Shown here: positions 1-15,191 of the stretch, in pieces
Numbering within the stretch: position 1 is the stretch's first letter
Layout: each line of letters begins with the position of its first letter
Origin: Tetmemena sp. SeJ-2015
Taxonomy: Eukaryota; Ciliophora; Spirotrichea; Sporadotrichida; Oxytrichidae
Assembly (NCBI GenBank): GCA_027382625.1
Contig: JAJKFJ010021710.1
Coordinates: 59,870-123,869 of the forward strand
Reading direction: 5' to 3'
DNA: 64,000 nucleotides
Position numbers and translations under genes: made by a program
The notes under the pieces: model-generated
Told to the model about the DNA's origin: nothing
Seen by the model: only the letters and a program-made list of their open reading frames with translations
Database searches by the model: none

Positions 1-1157
1 TTCTTTGTAGCTTAGAGTATCACTTTACAATTTCTCTAGAAATTCATCATGATCTAGTTGAATCCTATGGTTTTACCCTTCTTGTATTGGATCAATTCCC
101 ACATTTTGTATGCAATCATTAAGATAATATAATATTTTTAGTTAAACTTTTATTAATTAAGATACTGCTCGTGTTCATTTCCAAGTCCTTAGCAGTTATT
201 TTGCCTTTCCTCTTCATTCTTGAAAGGACTGAGCCTTCTCTTTCTGCTAAGTTTCTGATTACTTAGAAATTCTTTGTCCTCTTGCACTCTGGGAGAAGAC
301 TCTATTCTTGGAAACTTAAGCGCAAGTTAGCTATCTCTCAGAGGCTATTATCTCTAGCATTGTTAAGTAACCGCAGTCTCTTGCTCGGAAGATATTCGAC
401 CTCCTTTTGTAGGACTGTCCACAAATCTTTTTGGAGTGTGATCTCTTCCCAGTGATTAATTTCGCACCTCTTACTATTGATCCACTTTACAATCTATATC
501 TGGAGATGAGCCTTTTTGCATTTAGGAAGATTCTTGTTCATTATCTCTATTCGGCTTTGTATGTTGATTTTGAGATAGTCTTGGCTTGAAACTCGCGATC
601 CTCCTTAGATATGTGATGCTAAAATATTTTTGCAAAGCTTAAATGTAAAATTTTTGTGATAAGCCTTTGAAAGACAAGCCTCGAAATCTTTCCATGAGAT
701 TCTCTATCTATGGCTTTGAAAAGCGTAAATGCAATCGTGGGTTTCACATTATACTCCGAGTTCAAGATCTTTGTGAAATCTATTTCACTAAGATAACTTA
801 TTTTATATAAAATTGAAATCAAGAATCAATCCTTGATATTTTATTAACCTTAGAATTGATTGAAAAAAATTATCTTTTCAAAAGCTCTTTTTTGCGGATA
901 GTTTAAATTTTTATCTCCCAGATAAAATTATTTGGATTTAAATGTTAAAGTATCCTTTATCTCTTATGTCGAATTATTTATAAATTTGTTCAGATGTTAA
1001 GTCTTCTTGCAAGAAGATCATTATTCAACTCTTAAATTTAGAAAATTAGAATTTAGGACATTATAAAATTGTTTGCTTATTATAATACTAAGATGAGCTC
1101 TTGACTTTCATCGAGGTTGAACTCTGCGCAAGATTATTCTTTATCATGGTCGACCAT
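1..1157 (-). CDS. EF-hand-like protein, 3' end off the window
   Basis: Minus-strand reading with TAA/TAG as Gln. A plausible start is the ATG at 1157-1155 (MVDHDKEQSCAEFNLDESQE). A later segment (about 820-620) contains AFTLFKAIDRESHGKIS, which resembles an EF-hand loop (DRESHGKIS), so calcium binding is possible but not certain. A third segment (about 600-160) is hydrophilic and coding-like. It is crossed by an in-frame TGA that disappears if a 14-bp insert flanked by the 5-bp repeat ATAGC (GCTAT on + strand, near 335-355) is removed; the reading then runs on as SQLALKFPRIESSPRVQEDK. Coding-like sequence continues to position 1, so the 3' end is missing. The join between segments is not fully resolved. 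Confidence 0.45.
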
Positions 1158-1367
1158 CGCAATTAAGAAATATTTAGGTTATATTTCAGATGAATTGATT
1201 TTAAATTCTAACTGATACGATCTTAGCTTACTCTCCCCCTTCTCTCATGACTTTATGACTTAGAGAATCTTTGATTTATCTCTGTTTAAACAATAAATTG
1301 TGCTTTATTTTCTAAATCTATTATCCTCAATCTAATTTATTCACACAAGGCTACTTTCAGCAGTGAT

Positions 1368-3568
1368 TCAATCAAAGGAGGGAACAAAGAAAGAAGGGTA
1401 GAAGAGGAACTCTTCATCACCCACAGTCTTCATCACAAGCAGGGACTTTTAGATCTGAGACCAGCCTTCAAACGCATCACTGGTCTTGTAGCTATGTCCT
1501 TGAGATCCACTACCACCAAAGCTGTAGAGAGTTCTGGAAGTAACCTGGCCTGATGAGTTAGTTGGAGCATGGAGGCACACCTTGTTCAAAGCTACTTCTG
1601 GCAAGTTACAGTTCAAGTTAAATTTTGCATAAGTTATAATTAAATCTCAGAATATAAAATAAGTTAGTGCACTCGTTCTTCTTGAAGTCAATTGCAAGAA
1701 GCTCTGAATGTTTTGCATTTCCATCGCTTCCACCCACAATTACTAAAGCTCCATTTAGTGTTTATATGCTAGAGAGTTAAAGCTTAATTTTACTTGAATG
1801 TAAGAGCTTCTCTTCAACTACATCTTAAGCAAAGCCAAAACCGAAAAGACGGGGCAAGTTTGCAATGCTCAAAGTTTCCCAAGCATTCTTCGAAAAGCTG
1901 AATCTTTCGATTGTTTGAGCTAAGCTAATCTCCTCGGGCAAGCAAAGAAAACTATTTATAATATTTCGCTTTGAACATAAAAGCTGCTTTCAGTCACACC
2001 TCCAAAAACGTAGACCAAGTCATTGTCAAAGGCTGCAGTTGCAAAATTATAAGTATAATGGTAATTTTTCTCTTCTTTATTATGAAAATTGCAAAAAAAT
2101 GTCTAGGCTCATTCATGGGTGCAAGCTCAACCCAGCTGTACTTGTAAGCGATCTCATCTTCAGTTTGTTCTTCAGCAAATTGATCCTTTTTCTTATCGAG
2201 CTCCTTGATACAATAAATTGATTCTGCGAACTCTTATATCTAAAATTGATTTAGAACTAAGAGAATGAGTGTTATATTTGATGACGATGAATTCTTTGAA
2301 GATTTCGTTGAACTTGATAGCGTAGACTCTGTTTGAAATGTTTCTGAAGCCGTCTAAGCCTGAAATACCGCCTATCACCAAGAGCTCGCAGTTAGGGGCC
2401 TTGTTAGAGACTCTAAGTGTCACTGATTGGTGCTGCATCAAAGGTTTAACTAAAATTGAGAAAGGGAATAGGAAAAGGTTCGGGGAGGTCTGGGAGATTT
2501 TCAAGGACCTTGGCAAAGAGTTGCAATTTCTTTTCCTCGTCAAACTCTCCTCTCACTTGAATCCTTCTCACACTTGAGACAAGGATTCCGTCCTCTATTC
2601 CAAGCAACAATTTAAATTTCTTTATGAAAAAATTTAATTTAAAGATAAAAGATTTAAAATCTATTCCACCAGTAACCATAAGATTAGTAGTGCGATCTCT
2701 TCCAACGTAGTGAGCAAGTGAAGAGTTAATAAATACATAAAACATCCATAATGAGTTCTCTGGGACTGGCTAATACTCCTCCGCATCCTCTTCTTCGATG
2801 AAATCTCCAATCTGCCACTTTTCTGTCTTAAAGTCATAGTAGCACACATTTAATAATACTAAATGAAGTAACTAAAATTTGCTAAGATTTTGCTTGTGGA
2901 AGATCAAGAAGCAATCTTGAATGATTGGTTGCTCTTCTTCTATTATCTGCTCACGATTATCCTCAATCCATTAGAACTCATAGTCTTCTTCTTCATCCTC
3001 GGTTGCCGGTTTTCCTTTCACTTCCTCTTTGGCAGCCTAGCTTTTCTAAACCAAACTTTGTTAAAGATATCAATGATCTTATAATTGGATTGCATTCACT
3101 TGGAATAATCTATTATCTATCTCCAAAGATATTCTCTCATTTCCCTCCTTACATCTTTTTCGATAACAACTCTTCTCTATCTTACATGAATAAAGAGAGA
3201 GACTTTAAAGACAAAAAATGAGGGTATCTAGTCTTGACGAGGAATCCATCCTCATTCTCAGCCTTAAAAATAAATAGAGCCATGACCTCTCTGATGTTAG
3301 GGTTCTTTGGGTTCACTGTAATATTGCTTGACTTCTCCTCCTCTTGAACTATATGTTGAATTAGATAAGCTCTCGTAAAATGGAAAGCAGGATGAATAAG
3401 TGTAAGCGAATGAGGAGAAACTTTGAATTTTCTCCTTTTAGCATTCACCAAATGCATACCTTGAGGTTGCTGAGACTTTTGCGGGCTTTACTAAGCAACT
3501 GCGGGCTCTTAAACTGGAGCCTGGGTCTTTTTCTTGGATTTAGTGATTTGGAACTCTTCCTCAGACAT
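1368..3568 (-). CDS. kelch-repeat protein, interrupted
   Basis: Start ATG at 3568 (MSEEEFQITKSKKKTQAP), a Gln-rich N-terminus, then LIHPAFHFTRAYLIQHIVQE. After an interruption near 3185-3000 come an acidic stretch (KPATEDEEEDYEFQW) and YYDFKTEKWQIGDFI. Later segments carry kelch-type signatures: NLMVTGGIDFKSF, CELLVIGGISGLDGFRN, DNDLVYVFGGVTESS, ALVIVGGSDGN and LYSFGGSGSQG, each a hydrophobic strand followed by GG. The frame ends at TGA 1370-1368 after FVPSFD. Kelch repeats form beta-propellers used for protein binding; partner and substrate cannot be told. Several frame changes between segments mark introns or IESs not individually resolved. The family call is firm, exact segment borders are not. 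Confidence 0.75.
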
Positions 3569-4179
3569 TTCAAACTTTAAGTGTAATTATAAATTATTGG
3601 CAATGCAACGAAAATGTCTCAAATGGAGTAGTCATGCAAAACTCCATACATGCAATAATTGATATAAAGATCGTGACTAAATTTCTACACTTTTATCTTA
3701 GAATAACAAATAATTGAAATACATATTGTGATTACTACAGGTACTTCTTATTCAGCATCATGATGCTAATTTGATTACTTATTTACAGGTATTTGAAATG
3801 ACTATATTTCAAAGAAATCGGTCTTAGTCATAATTTTAGGGTGAAGAAGAGTCAGCCTTAATTATAAGGCGTTGTCTCCTTCTCTATGACCAAATTAATT
3901 GATTCGATGGCTTCCTTAATGTATGTTTGTGACAGCTTTCATTCTTCTTATTCACTTGCGAGTCTTCCTCTTCTTTGCTTTTCTTACTTTATTATAGATC
4001 ATTTATAAAAATTTTAAACCAGTCAACAAACTAAGATCACATGATAAGAAATTTTTTTAATCCTAATAGAGGCCTACATATAAGACAAAAGGAAATAAAA
4101 AAATCATTGATTGATATTCAAAAATTAAGGAAAAAATTATTTCTATAAGAAATTCTCAAAAATTAAAAAAATTGATCTT
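3569..4179. other. intergenic, no gene recognised
   Basis: AT-rich spacer between the starts/ends of two minus-strand genes. A slightly less AT-rich patch (3830-3980) has no convincing open frame. Confidence 0.4.
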
Positions 4180-5800
4180 TAACAGGAGTCTGCTTCTTTG
4201 AGTATTTCGTAGTTCTAGGTGACAATAAAATCCTATATGTAAGTATGTGACTGTTAAAATAAATTCAAGAAAATTTTTGTAAACTGTTATTTGTGCTTAT
4301 AAGATTTGGATATGGAAGAGCTCTTGCTGTGATGGGATGGGGAACTGACTTTCCTCAGCTCCGAGCCTAGCAGGTTGCTATCAGGTATGTTAATTGTTTG
4401 CTAGTGAGTCTGCCCATACATCTCAACTGATTCAGAGAAATCTTAACTTTCTCAAAACATTAAACTATAGTTTATAAAGAACACTATAATGATTCTTTGA
4501 TCTGAGGTGATCGCTTAGCTTTCGGCTGACTCTAAGTGGCTGCGGAGTTTTTGCGGGAGGAATCTGGCGAGTAAATCTTTTTAGAGGTTTGGAATATCTA
4601 GTCAATGGCTGTCCTCACATCTAGAATGCTCCCATCCTTACATATACTCAGCAGAATTTAAATATTATGTAACTCAAAAGTATTTATTAACACTTTGTCT
4701 TACACATTTTATAATTTCTGTCTAGAAATAAGAGTTAATCGATAATTCCAAGAAGATATTATTAGGATAGAAGAAGCACTGAAGACTTCAAACTAGTAGT
4801 AGTAGCTGTAGTGTGAATAACTTACCAGAATCTCAAGTTCATTATCCCATTCCTGGCCGAAGTAACTTGGAATCGGGATGCCGTTACTTAAATGATACCC
4901 AAATCCTTTTTTACATAATAAACTTATTCCACACTTACACTCATTTGTAAATGCTTAGATTGAGTTATCTACTATAATTGTCTTAGAGAGATCTCTGCCT
5001 AGTGCCTCTAAGTCCTTCACGTACAAAACTTGTCCAGGCATTTTCAAATATTATGCGCTGCTCTTCTGAATCTGGTTAACTATAAATATTCTTCCAAATA
5101 ATTGAAAACCCATTTAAATAACTTAGAGACAAGACTCTCTGTATAGACGGTGCTTAAAGTACTTTCTATAGGGGTCAATTCTATTCAGAATCAAGTCAGC
5201 GTATGATTACTATAGAAAGCATTAGTGAGAGACTGCCAAAAAGAGAAATTTTATAAGTTGTCTATTTTTGCAACAACTGAGTGAGTAAACTAATTTTTTT
5301 ATTTTCTTACATCACTTGCTGTGAAGACTACTAACTCATAATTTAATGCCATTTGTTCCAAGAAATTAAATCCACACACTCTTATTGAGAAAGTAGGATG
5401 ATTAAATTATGCAAGTGCGGTCTGTAGGCAACATAAATCTATAAAATACTTGAGTCATCTGTTTGTGATAATAAATTTAAATCGATTGGCTCCTGAATTA
5501 ATCTTACATTAAGTGTTGGTATATTGATTTCATTTACTTCCTAAGCGGGAATTTCTCTGTATGAGTTTTGCGTCACGTGAATAATTTAACTCACATATAA
5601 AACAATTTCAGAAAGTCATGCAAATATTTTTGCATTTTTTAATTTCCTAGTATCCATAGAAAGGTTCTAAACTGCAGTGAACTAAAGTCTCATCTAGATC
5701 AAGCACGAGAGTTTTCTTTTCGAGGGCGAAGGGGATGGTGAGGTGCTGCTCCTATCGTTTTAGACTGAGAGAGTTGAAATTCAAGACGATTTTCCCCACC
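4180..5800 (-). CDS. SCP/NIF-type HAD protein phosphatase
   Basis: The catalytic motif is complete: KKTLVLDLDETLVHCSLEPF (DLDET is the DxDx(T/V) motif of FCP/SCP phosphatases), near 5720-5660. Downstream are RPHLHNFLEQMALNYEL and VVFTASD, YADLILNRIDPYRKYF, YRESCL, VKDLEALGRDLSKTIIVDNS and IPIPSYFGQEWDNELEIL, matching the SCP/NLI-interacting-factor fold in order. These enzymes dephosphorylate Ser/Thr, classically the RNA polymerase II CTD. Two IESs are resolved (see 5544-5649 and 5368-5408), and a GT-AG intron follows VFTASD. A Ser-rich C-terminal tail continues to about 4180. The start codon was not found; the N-terminus may lie in a segment around 6000-6100. Family certain, borders approximate. 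Confidence 0.85.
5368..5408 (-). other. IES in phosphatase gene, pointer AATTT
   Basis: AAATT (+ strand) at 5363-5367 and 5404-5408. Removing 41 bp joins RPHLHN to FLEQMALNYEL in frame, exactly matching the SCP family spacing. Confidence 0.8.
5544..5649 (-). other. IES in phosphatase gene, pointer TAGGAA
   Basis: The 6-mer TTCCTA (+ strand) stands at 5644-5649 and again at 5538-5543. Deleting the 106 bp between, with one copy, gives FYGYQEVNEINIPTL in one frame. There is no GT-AG border. Confidence 0.8.
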
Positions 5801-6407
5801 TATTATTAATTTTACTTAGCAAGGGTGAATTTGTAGAATAAAAAAACATTTTGGGAGGAGGGGGGCAACTTTTAAATATTAGAAGATAGTTTTTCTATTA
5901 AAGATTTTTTTAAACTTACATTTGAGGTCAGAGACTGATCAGGTTAAATAAGAAAGTAAAAATGATTGTGTGTGATTTTAATGATAAGGTTAGCCTAAGG
6001 GAGGCAAAAGAGGCCTAGAATAAAGGTGGCTGTTCTCGACTTCTGAATAGGGTGGTAATCTTCGCACGAGCTCAATACTACTTGAGAATTAGATAATTGA
6101 ACTTACTTTTTATAGAACAAAAAACAAAATGTCAACTTACTTCGATTCTTATAAGCATATACTGAAAAAAGCATTTATAAATTAGGATTAAATGGTTTGC
6201 AAAACTAAGTCTTGGATTTGCTTTCTTTGTTGCTGCACGTGCTGCTCTTGCATTTATAATTTAAAATGAGTTTCTTAAATACGGATTTATTTATTGTTGG
6301 AGTTATTAGTAGTTAATAAATTCTAAAGTGTCTTAGACTTATTATTTTGAATCTTCTAGCTGCTGCTCGGACCGACTTTTACTCTCGCATTCTAATTTTA
6401 ATATGGG

Positions 6408-6830
6408 ATGAATACGAATACAGAATCGGAGGTAAGAGATATTTTAGATAAATTCAATAGTAGACGTTGATTGAAGACCTGATGTTCAGATGGTTAACGC
6501 CTAGATCAGTCAATTTTTACTCCAAGGTTAGAAAACCATAGGTAAAACTTTTTTAAAATTTTTTTCCCTTACCAATATTTCTAATAGCAATAGCAGTAAT
6601 AGTAGTAATAGCAGTACCAGTAAAATTAAATTAAGATATATTTAAGATGAAGATGAAGAAATGGAAGATGAGGAAAATTAATTAGCGGAAGAATAGTTTC
6701 TAATGAGGAAAGGTTTGAAAATAAATTAGAGATGTTTCAAAAAAGTGAAATTCAAAGCTTATATAGTTAGGCACAAAAGTACGCAATTAAAGATTAAGGC
6801 AGTTATTTTTCTAGATATGTTTTTATTAAT
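6408..6830 (+). CDS. unknown protein, likely short multi-exon gene
   Basis: ATG at 6408 reads MNTNTESE. A 29-nt GT-AG intron (6432-6460 region) then leads into TLIEDLMFRWLTPRSVNF. After a second interruption comes a Ser/Asn-rich run, then an acidic stretch (DEDEEMEDEENQLAEEQFLM) and a basic tail. No family recognised. Only the code-6 reading is open. Splice sites are guesses and the 3' end is unclear. Confidence 0.35.
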
Positions 6831-7016
6831 TTAACCATCAGATCAATTTATACATCTCTTTTTACCAATCTCTCTAATCCATTCATATTCGTCCTATAAT
6901 ATAATTATCCTGATGGAATGTTGTGATTAATGGCAAATTCACTTTGCTATTACAAAAATTAAATGATTTTTTGATATTTGAAGTTTACAATTTTGAAATA
7001 ATTCCCTTAATTCAAA

Positions 7017-7905
7017 TCATAAATAACCCTTAAATGAAATAATGGATGAAAATTTTACCACAAATTATCGATTTTTGGTTTTCTTCTTTTATTTAAAGCA
7101 CATACTAATTTTTTACAACTAATAATTAGCAAAATGGTGAAATTTGAGGGTCTCCTCCTGATTATAATTAAATGAGGAGTGGGGTTCTTCTTCACAACCG
7201 TTAATTATTATTTCAATGTCATTGCTGCTCTTGATTTGCGAGTAAATTGAATCACCTCTAAAGGCCATAGCTGGTAGGCTTAGTGGGCTCTCATCCCTCA
7301 TTTCGCAGTCTCGAATAAATAATGGATATAATTTCTCATTTATATGGATTCTCGAGAAGAGTCATCGGAGAAGTGAGAATGATAGCTGCTTATCAAATGT
7401 AGTTCAAGGGTGGAAGCTGCCTCAGTTTTGAGGTCGGAAGAGTGGGATTCTATAAAAATGATGTTATAAAATATCCATCGAAATAATCAACGAACCTTCT
7501 TATGATTGGCACCTTGAATAAAACAAAGTAATTAAATCTTCAATCAATGCAAAGCAGTTAAATTTTAAATGAAGCAGAGCTTAATCTTAATTTTTGACTC
7601 TTGTCACCTTTTTCCTTGAGAGTGTTAATAAGCGAGTGAGTGGGTAAATAGGGTGAAGAAGGGTTTGAGGCTCCAATGGCCTATTATTGTATGCAGAGTC
7701 TTCTTTTAGAGAGCGCGAGAGGTGTAGAGGTACTGCTGTACTCTTCCTTCTCCGAATTCAGGGATAAATTAGATAGCGCGATTTCGCTTGAGTCCTTTCT
7801 CGCCATGGAAAACTGTTAGCTAAGATTCTACTACAGTTTAAGTTACTCAAACTTTCTCTCCTGATCTGTCATCTCCCACTCTTCTTCGCTCTTATTTCCT
7901 ATCAT
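7017..7905 (-). CDS. Ser/Gln-rich protein of unknown function
   Basis: ATG at 7905 reads MIGNKSEEEWEMTDQERKF followed by Gln-rich sequence and SSEIALSNLSLNSEKEEYSS, open for about 120 codons. After an interruption the coding-like reading resumes (SHSSDLKTEAASTLELH) and again as RDCEMRDESPLSLPAMAFRG with an acidic C-terminus, ending at TGA 7019-7017. Composition (Ser, Gln, Glu, Lys) suggests a largely disordered regulatory or scaffold protein; no domain is recognised. At least two inserts separate the segments. The last 25 residues lie in AT-rich sequence and may be spurious. Confidence 0.6.
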
Positions 7906-8305
7906 AAAAATAAAATGAAGCTTATCTCTTATAGTAAGCATAATTTTAATATCAGATAGTGTTAGGAACTATCATAGGAGCGCATCAAATTTTTAAGTCA
8001 ACGGATAAATAAATTTCTCATTCTGAAGATCTACTCTGAATTGTCGTTTTGATTGAGTGAATTATAAAAAAAAGAAGTAGAATATTCTCTTTGATTTGTT
8101 CATAAGAGTGTGCTTTAAAAATCGGGGAAGGCGCTTGGATTTGTGTTGGCCATTTATTCTGTGTAAGTGTTTTGTAAGTCGTGGTAATTATTTTGCTTCA
8201 TGTTTGAACCGCTAATTGAATGAAAATTATTCTCAACTTTTTAAATATTTTTATAGTTATCGACCTCCTCGATACTCATAATAAATACATCTATAAAAAT
8301 ATAAC
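7906..8305. other. intergenic, AT-rich
   Basis: No open frame of note. Confidence 0.4.
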
Positions 8306-8515
8306 TCACTTCTTTATATGCGCTTGGATCCATTTATAGTATACACTATTGTAAAATATCATTAAGAAAGTAGAAAGTATACAAAATTTTAAACTAGCAA
8401 TAAAAAGGGAGTTTAATTTTTTAATCTTAAATTGGCCTTTTAAAATATTTTTGAGATGATCCATAGTCTGGGTAGGTAGAGGAGTAAGTTTAAAAAGGAA
8501 GTTAGCATTTCTCAT
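8306..8515 (-). CDS. small single-pass membrane protein candidate
   Basis: A 69-residue frame from ATG 8515 to TGA 8308-8306. The N-terminus is basic (MRNANFLFKLTPLP). A hydrophobic helix lies near residues 40-58 (IASLKFCILSTFLMIFYNSV), followed by a basic tail ending HIKK. It contains no TAA/TAG codon, so it is open in either code. Size and shape resemble small mitochondrial inner-membrane subunits or assembly factors, but no family is recognised and it could be a chance frame in AT-rich DNA. Confidence 0.35.
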   Translation of the reverse strand: MRNANFLFKLTPLPTQTMDHLKNILKGQFKIKKLNSLFIASLKFCILSTFLMIFYNSVYYKWIQAHIKK

Positions 8516-9608
8516 TTGATTTTCTTTGGCAATTGCGATTTAGACTAAATGAAGTGGGCGGTTATGTTGCATTGCTTTCTCTGTCACTAGCTGACTGTTC
8601 TGGTAAGAATTTAATTTCATTGTAAAAGTTGGAGTTAGTAACCTACAGGCGTTGTTGATAGCGTGTATAAATTATAGTTATTTAAGTTTATTATTGATTT
8701 TCAATTATACCCATACAATAAAAAATGGGAACACATAATGTTATTATTGAATTATTTTAGCAATATTAATATTTGCCTTTCAATGTTAGCCAGACAACTT
8801 CATTCAATACAAAAAAAATGAAAGAGAAATTTGATAATGCTAAATAATGATAATCTTAAAGGCAGTAACAGAGATAAATATAGAAAATACATCATTTATT
8901 ATTACTTTGAATAGCCAAATTATAGATTTACAGAATTATTTTAGTTTCGATTGGCGATAATTGGTAGGTTTTTAAAATGATAGTGGTAGAGGGCCCACGA
9001 TAGGCAGATTGCTTGTTGCCTGCTTTTTTTTTATTTTCTCATTCGTTATCCTTTATTCTCTTAATGAGATTAAAATACATACGTACGAGGAGAGTTATAA
9101 ATATAAGCAATTCTAACATTTTACCTATATTCAACCTCACAAGTGATTAAAAAAATATATGAAAGGAATAATTATATCTTTAAAATTATAATTAAATTTG
9201 TTTATAATTGAATGATAATGTTGTTTTAGAGGAATATTGATGTATACTTTTTGAACACTAATTTAGATTTTGGCACCAACTGAATTTACAGATTAATCAT
9301 TTGCTTGGCTTCTCTAATTCATTGCCACATGAATAATCTTAAATCCAATCATTTGCGCAAACTTGCTCTCTAATTTCACAAAGAAAATGCAATTTTTCTT
9401 TTAACAGTAAAAATTTTAAGAATGTATTTTAGAATTTATTAAACCTATCCACAAATTTAATTCCTTTTTTAAGAATTATAGTGACTTAAAATTAATTTAT
9501 TTCTTGTTTAATTTGAGAAGCTAAAGAGAGGGCAAGTGTGTAGATCAAGAAGGTAAGAAGGGTGAGAGGCTCATTTGGGGCACTTATAGTTTAATCTGCA
9601 TATAGATA
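8516..9608. other. AT-rich spacer
   Basis: More than 1 kb without a supported gene; homopolymer and short A/T tracts, nothing diagnostic. Confidence 0.4.
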
Positions 9609-9862
9609 CAAAAAATGTATGCGCTTTGGATCCGCGCCCAGAAGCATTCTTAATGCCTGCTGTGTTGTAAATCTCCCCCAAGTCATCTGCGAGCAAACAT
9701 GGGCAACTCCTAACAAGTTGACACAGCATCGAATAGTGTGCCCTCATCTACTTTTCCCCTCACCACCTGAAACATGTGAAGCACCTCCACATGAAAAGTT
9801 CTCCTGGGCTTAAAAAGTAGCATCTCGCAACGCGTGATAGCTCCACAGTGGTATCCCAAGTT
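9609..9862 (-). ncRNA. candidate structured/Pol III RNA
   Basis: A sharply GC-richer island (about 48% GC against about 25% around it) with no good protein frame. Read on the minus strand it contains the hairpin CATGTG...CACATG (near 9775-9795) and ends in a run of six T (complement of 9610-9615), the signature of RNA polymerase III termination. It lies 270 bp from the tRNA gene on the same strand. I do not recognise a known RNA family. Confidence 0.3.
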
Positions 9863-10136
9863 TTTTCAGATCTTATATTTAATTATAATCTGCTCACTCT
9901 TAAATTAAACCCTACCTTTATTAAATTTATTAGAAACAAAATTAAAAATTAATAAACCCCTTCCTCATGTTTAGCATACAAATTCAATCTCATTTTGAAA
10001 CCTTAAATTCATTATGAGAAAATATATCTTCAAATCTTATATAGTATTCATTAATTAATTTTGCATAAATATTTTTTAGGAAGAGGGTTTAAATTAGTGG
10101 TTGATTATTAATTTATTGTTGGCGGAATAAAAATGC

Positions 10137-10208
10137 TGCATCAACCGGGATTCGAACCCGGGTCAAGTGCTTGGAAGGCACCTATCCTAACCACTAGACT
10201 ATTGATGC
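10137..10208 (-). tRNA. tRNA-Gly (anticodon TCC)
   Basis: Read on the minus strand the 72 nt fold as a complete cloverleaf. The acceptor GCATCAA pairs with TTGATGC, with discriminator A at the complement of 10137. The anticodon stem GGTGC/GCACT encloses CTTCCAA, anticodon TCC. The T arm is CCGGG-TTCGAAT-CCCGG. Internal promoter boxes are intact (TGGTTAGGAT in the A-box region, GGTTCGAATCC as B box). It lacks an encoded CCA and has no intron, as normal for a eukaryotic nuclear gene. Confidence 0.97.
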
Positions 10209-10914
10209 GCTCTACTACCCTCTGTGCAATAATTATTTTAGTACTGCGGGGACTCTATCAACACGCCTGCACATCTCCAGTGCTTGAATGCCCTGGCCCT
10301 TACATTTCTCAAGAGAGATTATCTTCGCATTCACCTAACCAAGTTACCGCATCCCTCTTTAGCTTAGCTTACATTCAACCACACAAAAATCTGTCTATTG
10401 AAAATAAGTTGATTAAATCAGTGTTGTGAATTTTATGTATGGGGGTTGATTAGGATAATAAAATAATTTAATAAACTTAATCTAACCTAGATCGGATAAA
10501 ATTGTCTTCTCTCAATAATTATTATAATCTTAAATTTTATCAATCAGCTATTGTGCAAACACTTCTCATTATAATTATAGAAAGCATCAGCTTGAGCTTA
10601 AAGACTCTAGTAAGAGATGGAGAGAGTGTAATGGTGGGAAGGTTTAAATGTAAAAGTATAAGGTTATAATCTTCACTCTAGTAGTGAGTTCTTTAATAGC
10701 CATTGTAGGTTAAAAGTTTCAAACTTTTTGGTGACTCTCTATGTTTCTATTGATCAATTGAATTCTTTTGCTCGCATCTTTGGAAAGTGAAGCCAACAGA
10801 TTCAGCATTTCATTTATATTTAAATTGGATGAATAAATCTAACCAATAAATTTAATCATCTTCTAGTTTGAATCTGTGCTCCGATTATTCCAGATTAAAA
10901 GTGAATAGCTTATA
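10209..10914. other. GC-richer block beside the tRNA, then AT-rich spacer
   Basis: Positions about 10215-10400 stand out in GC content like the 9.6-kb island but have no convincing protein frame and no recognised RNA fold. The rest is AT-rich spacer before the kinase stop. Confidence 0.35.
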
Positions 10915-14554
<3,640 letters not shown>

Positions 14555-14936
14555 TTAAAACTATTAGTAAATTATTATTACTATTCAAAAACTTACTCTA
14601 CAAAGAGATTAAATTAAACCACTCCCGCCTCGAATCGTACTCAGTTTTATATTTTCAGTAATTATTATTGCTTAGAGATACTGAATGAATGAATGCCTTA
14701 CTGACTGATCATTAATAAATAAACTATCCTCCACTCACATGAGTTATCTTTGACCAAAGAATAGAGATTTAGTGAGTGCAGTTGGTGAGTAGAACGCAAA
14801 TTAATTCTCAGATCAATAGATATTCCAAAAAAAAAAGACACTCACTACACCATAATGAGTGCTTAATTTGTGGTAATATATCAGTGGAGAGTGATAGTTA
14901 GTATATAATTAATTAATCAGTAAATCTCTCTGAGCA
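14555..14936. promoter_or_regulatory. shared divergent intergenic region
   Basis: 382 AT-rich bp between two divergent gene starts (kinase on minus, EF-hand on plus). It must hold both 5' flanks. A TATATAATTAATTAATC stretch lies 20-45 bp upstream of the EF-hand ATG, but no defined promoter element can be proven. Confidence 0.35.
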
Positions 14937-15191
14937 ATGTCTGACATCGATAGCATCATTGAAAAGTGCATTGACGACATCTGGAAGACCTATGATAAGG
15001 ACAACTCCGGCTTCCTCGACAAGCAAGAGACCAAGGCCTTCGTCAAGAACACCCTCTCCGAGATGGGCGAGAATGGCGAGTTCTCCGAGGCTGACTTCGA
15101 AGCCTGCTTCAAGGAATTCGATAAGGACGGTAACGGCACCATCTCCAAGGACGAGATGAAGGTCTTCATCAAGAAGGTCGCTGGACTCTGA
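14937..15191 (+). CDS. two-EF-hand calcium-binding protein
   Basis: Complete 84-residue frame, ATG 14937 to TGA 15189-15191, with no intron or IES. Two canonical EF-hand loops are visible: DKDNSGFLDKQE (residues about 20-31) and DKDGNGTISKDE (about 62-73), each with the expected D-x-D-x-(S/N)-G...E coordination, flanked by helices. Such small proteins buffer calcium or act as calbindin/S100-like sensors. Codon use is very unlike the neighbours: about 53% GC, many C-ending codons and no TAA/TAG glutamine codons, typical of a highly expressed ciliate gene. Confidence 0.95.
   Translation: MSDIDSIIEKCIDDIWKTYDKDNSGFLDKQETKAFVKNTLSEMGENGEFSEADFEACFKEFDKDGNGTISKDEMKVFIKKVAGL

Noticed and set aside
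9619..9813. 64-residue plus frame over the GC-rich island
   Set aside because: Cys/Pro-rich with no domain. The island looks more like an RNA gene on the minus strand with a T-run terminator.
10133..10429. 98-residue plus frame covering the tRNA
   Set aside because: It reads through the antisense of a perfect tRNA-Gly gene; a chance frame.
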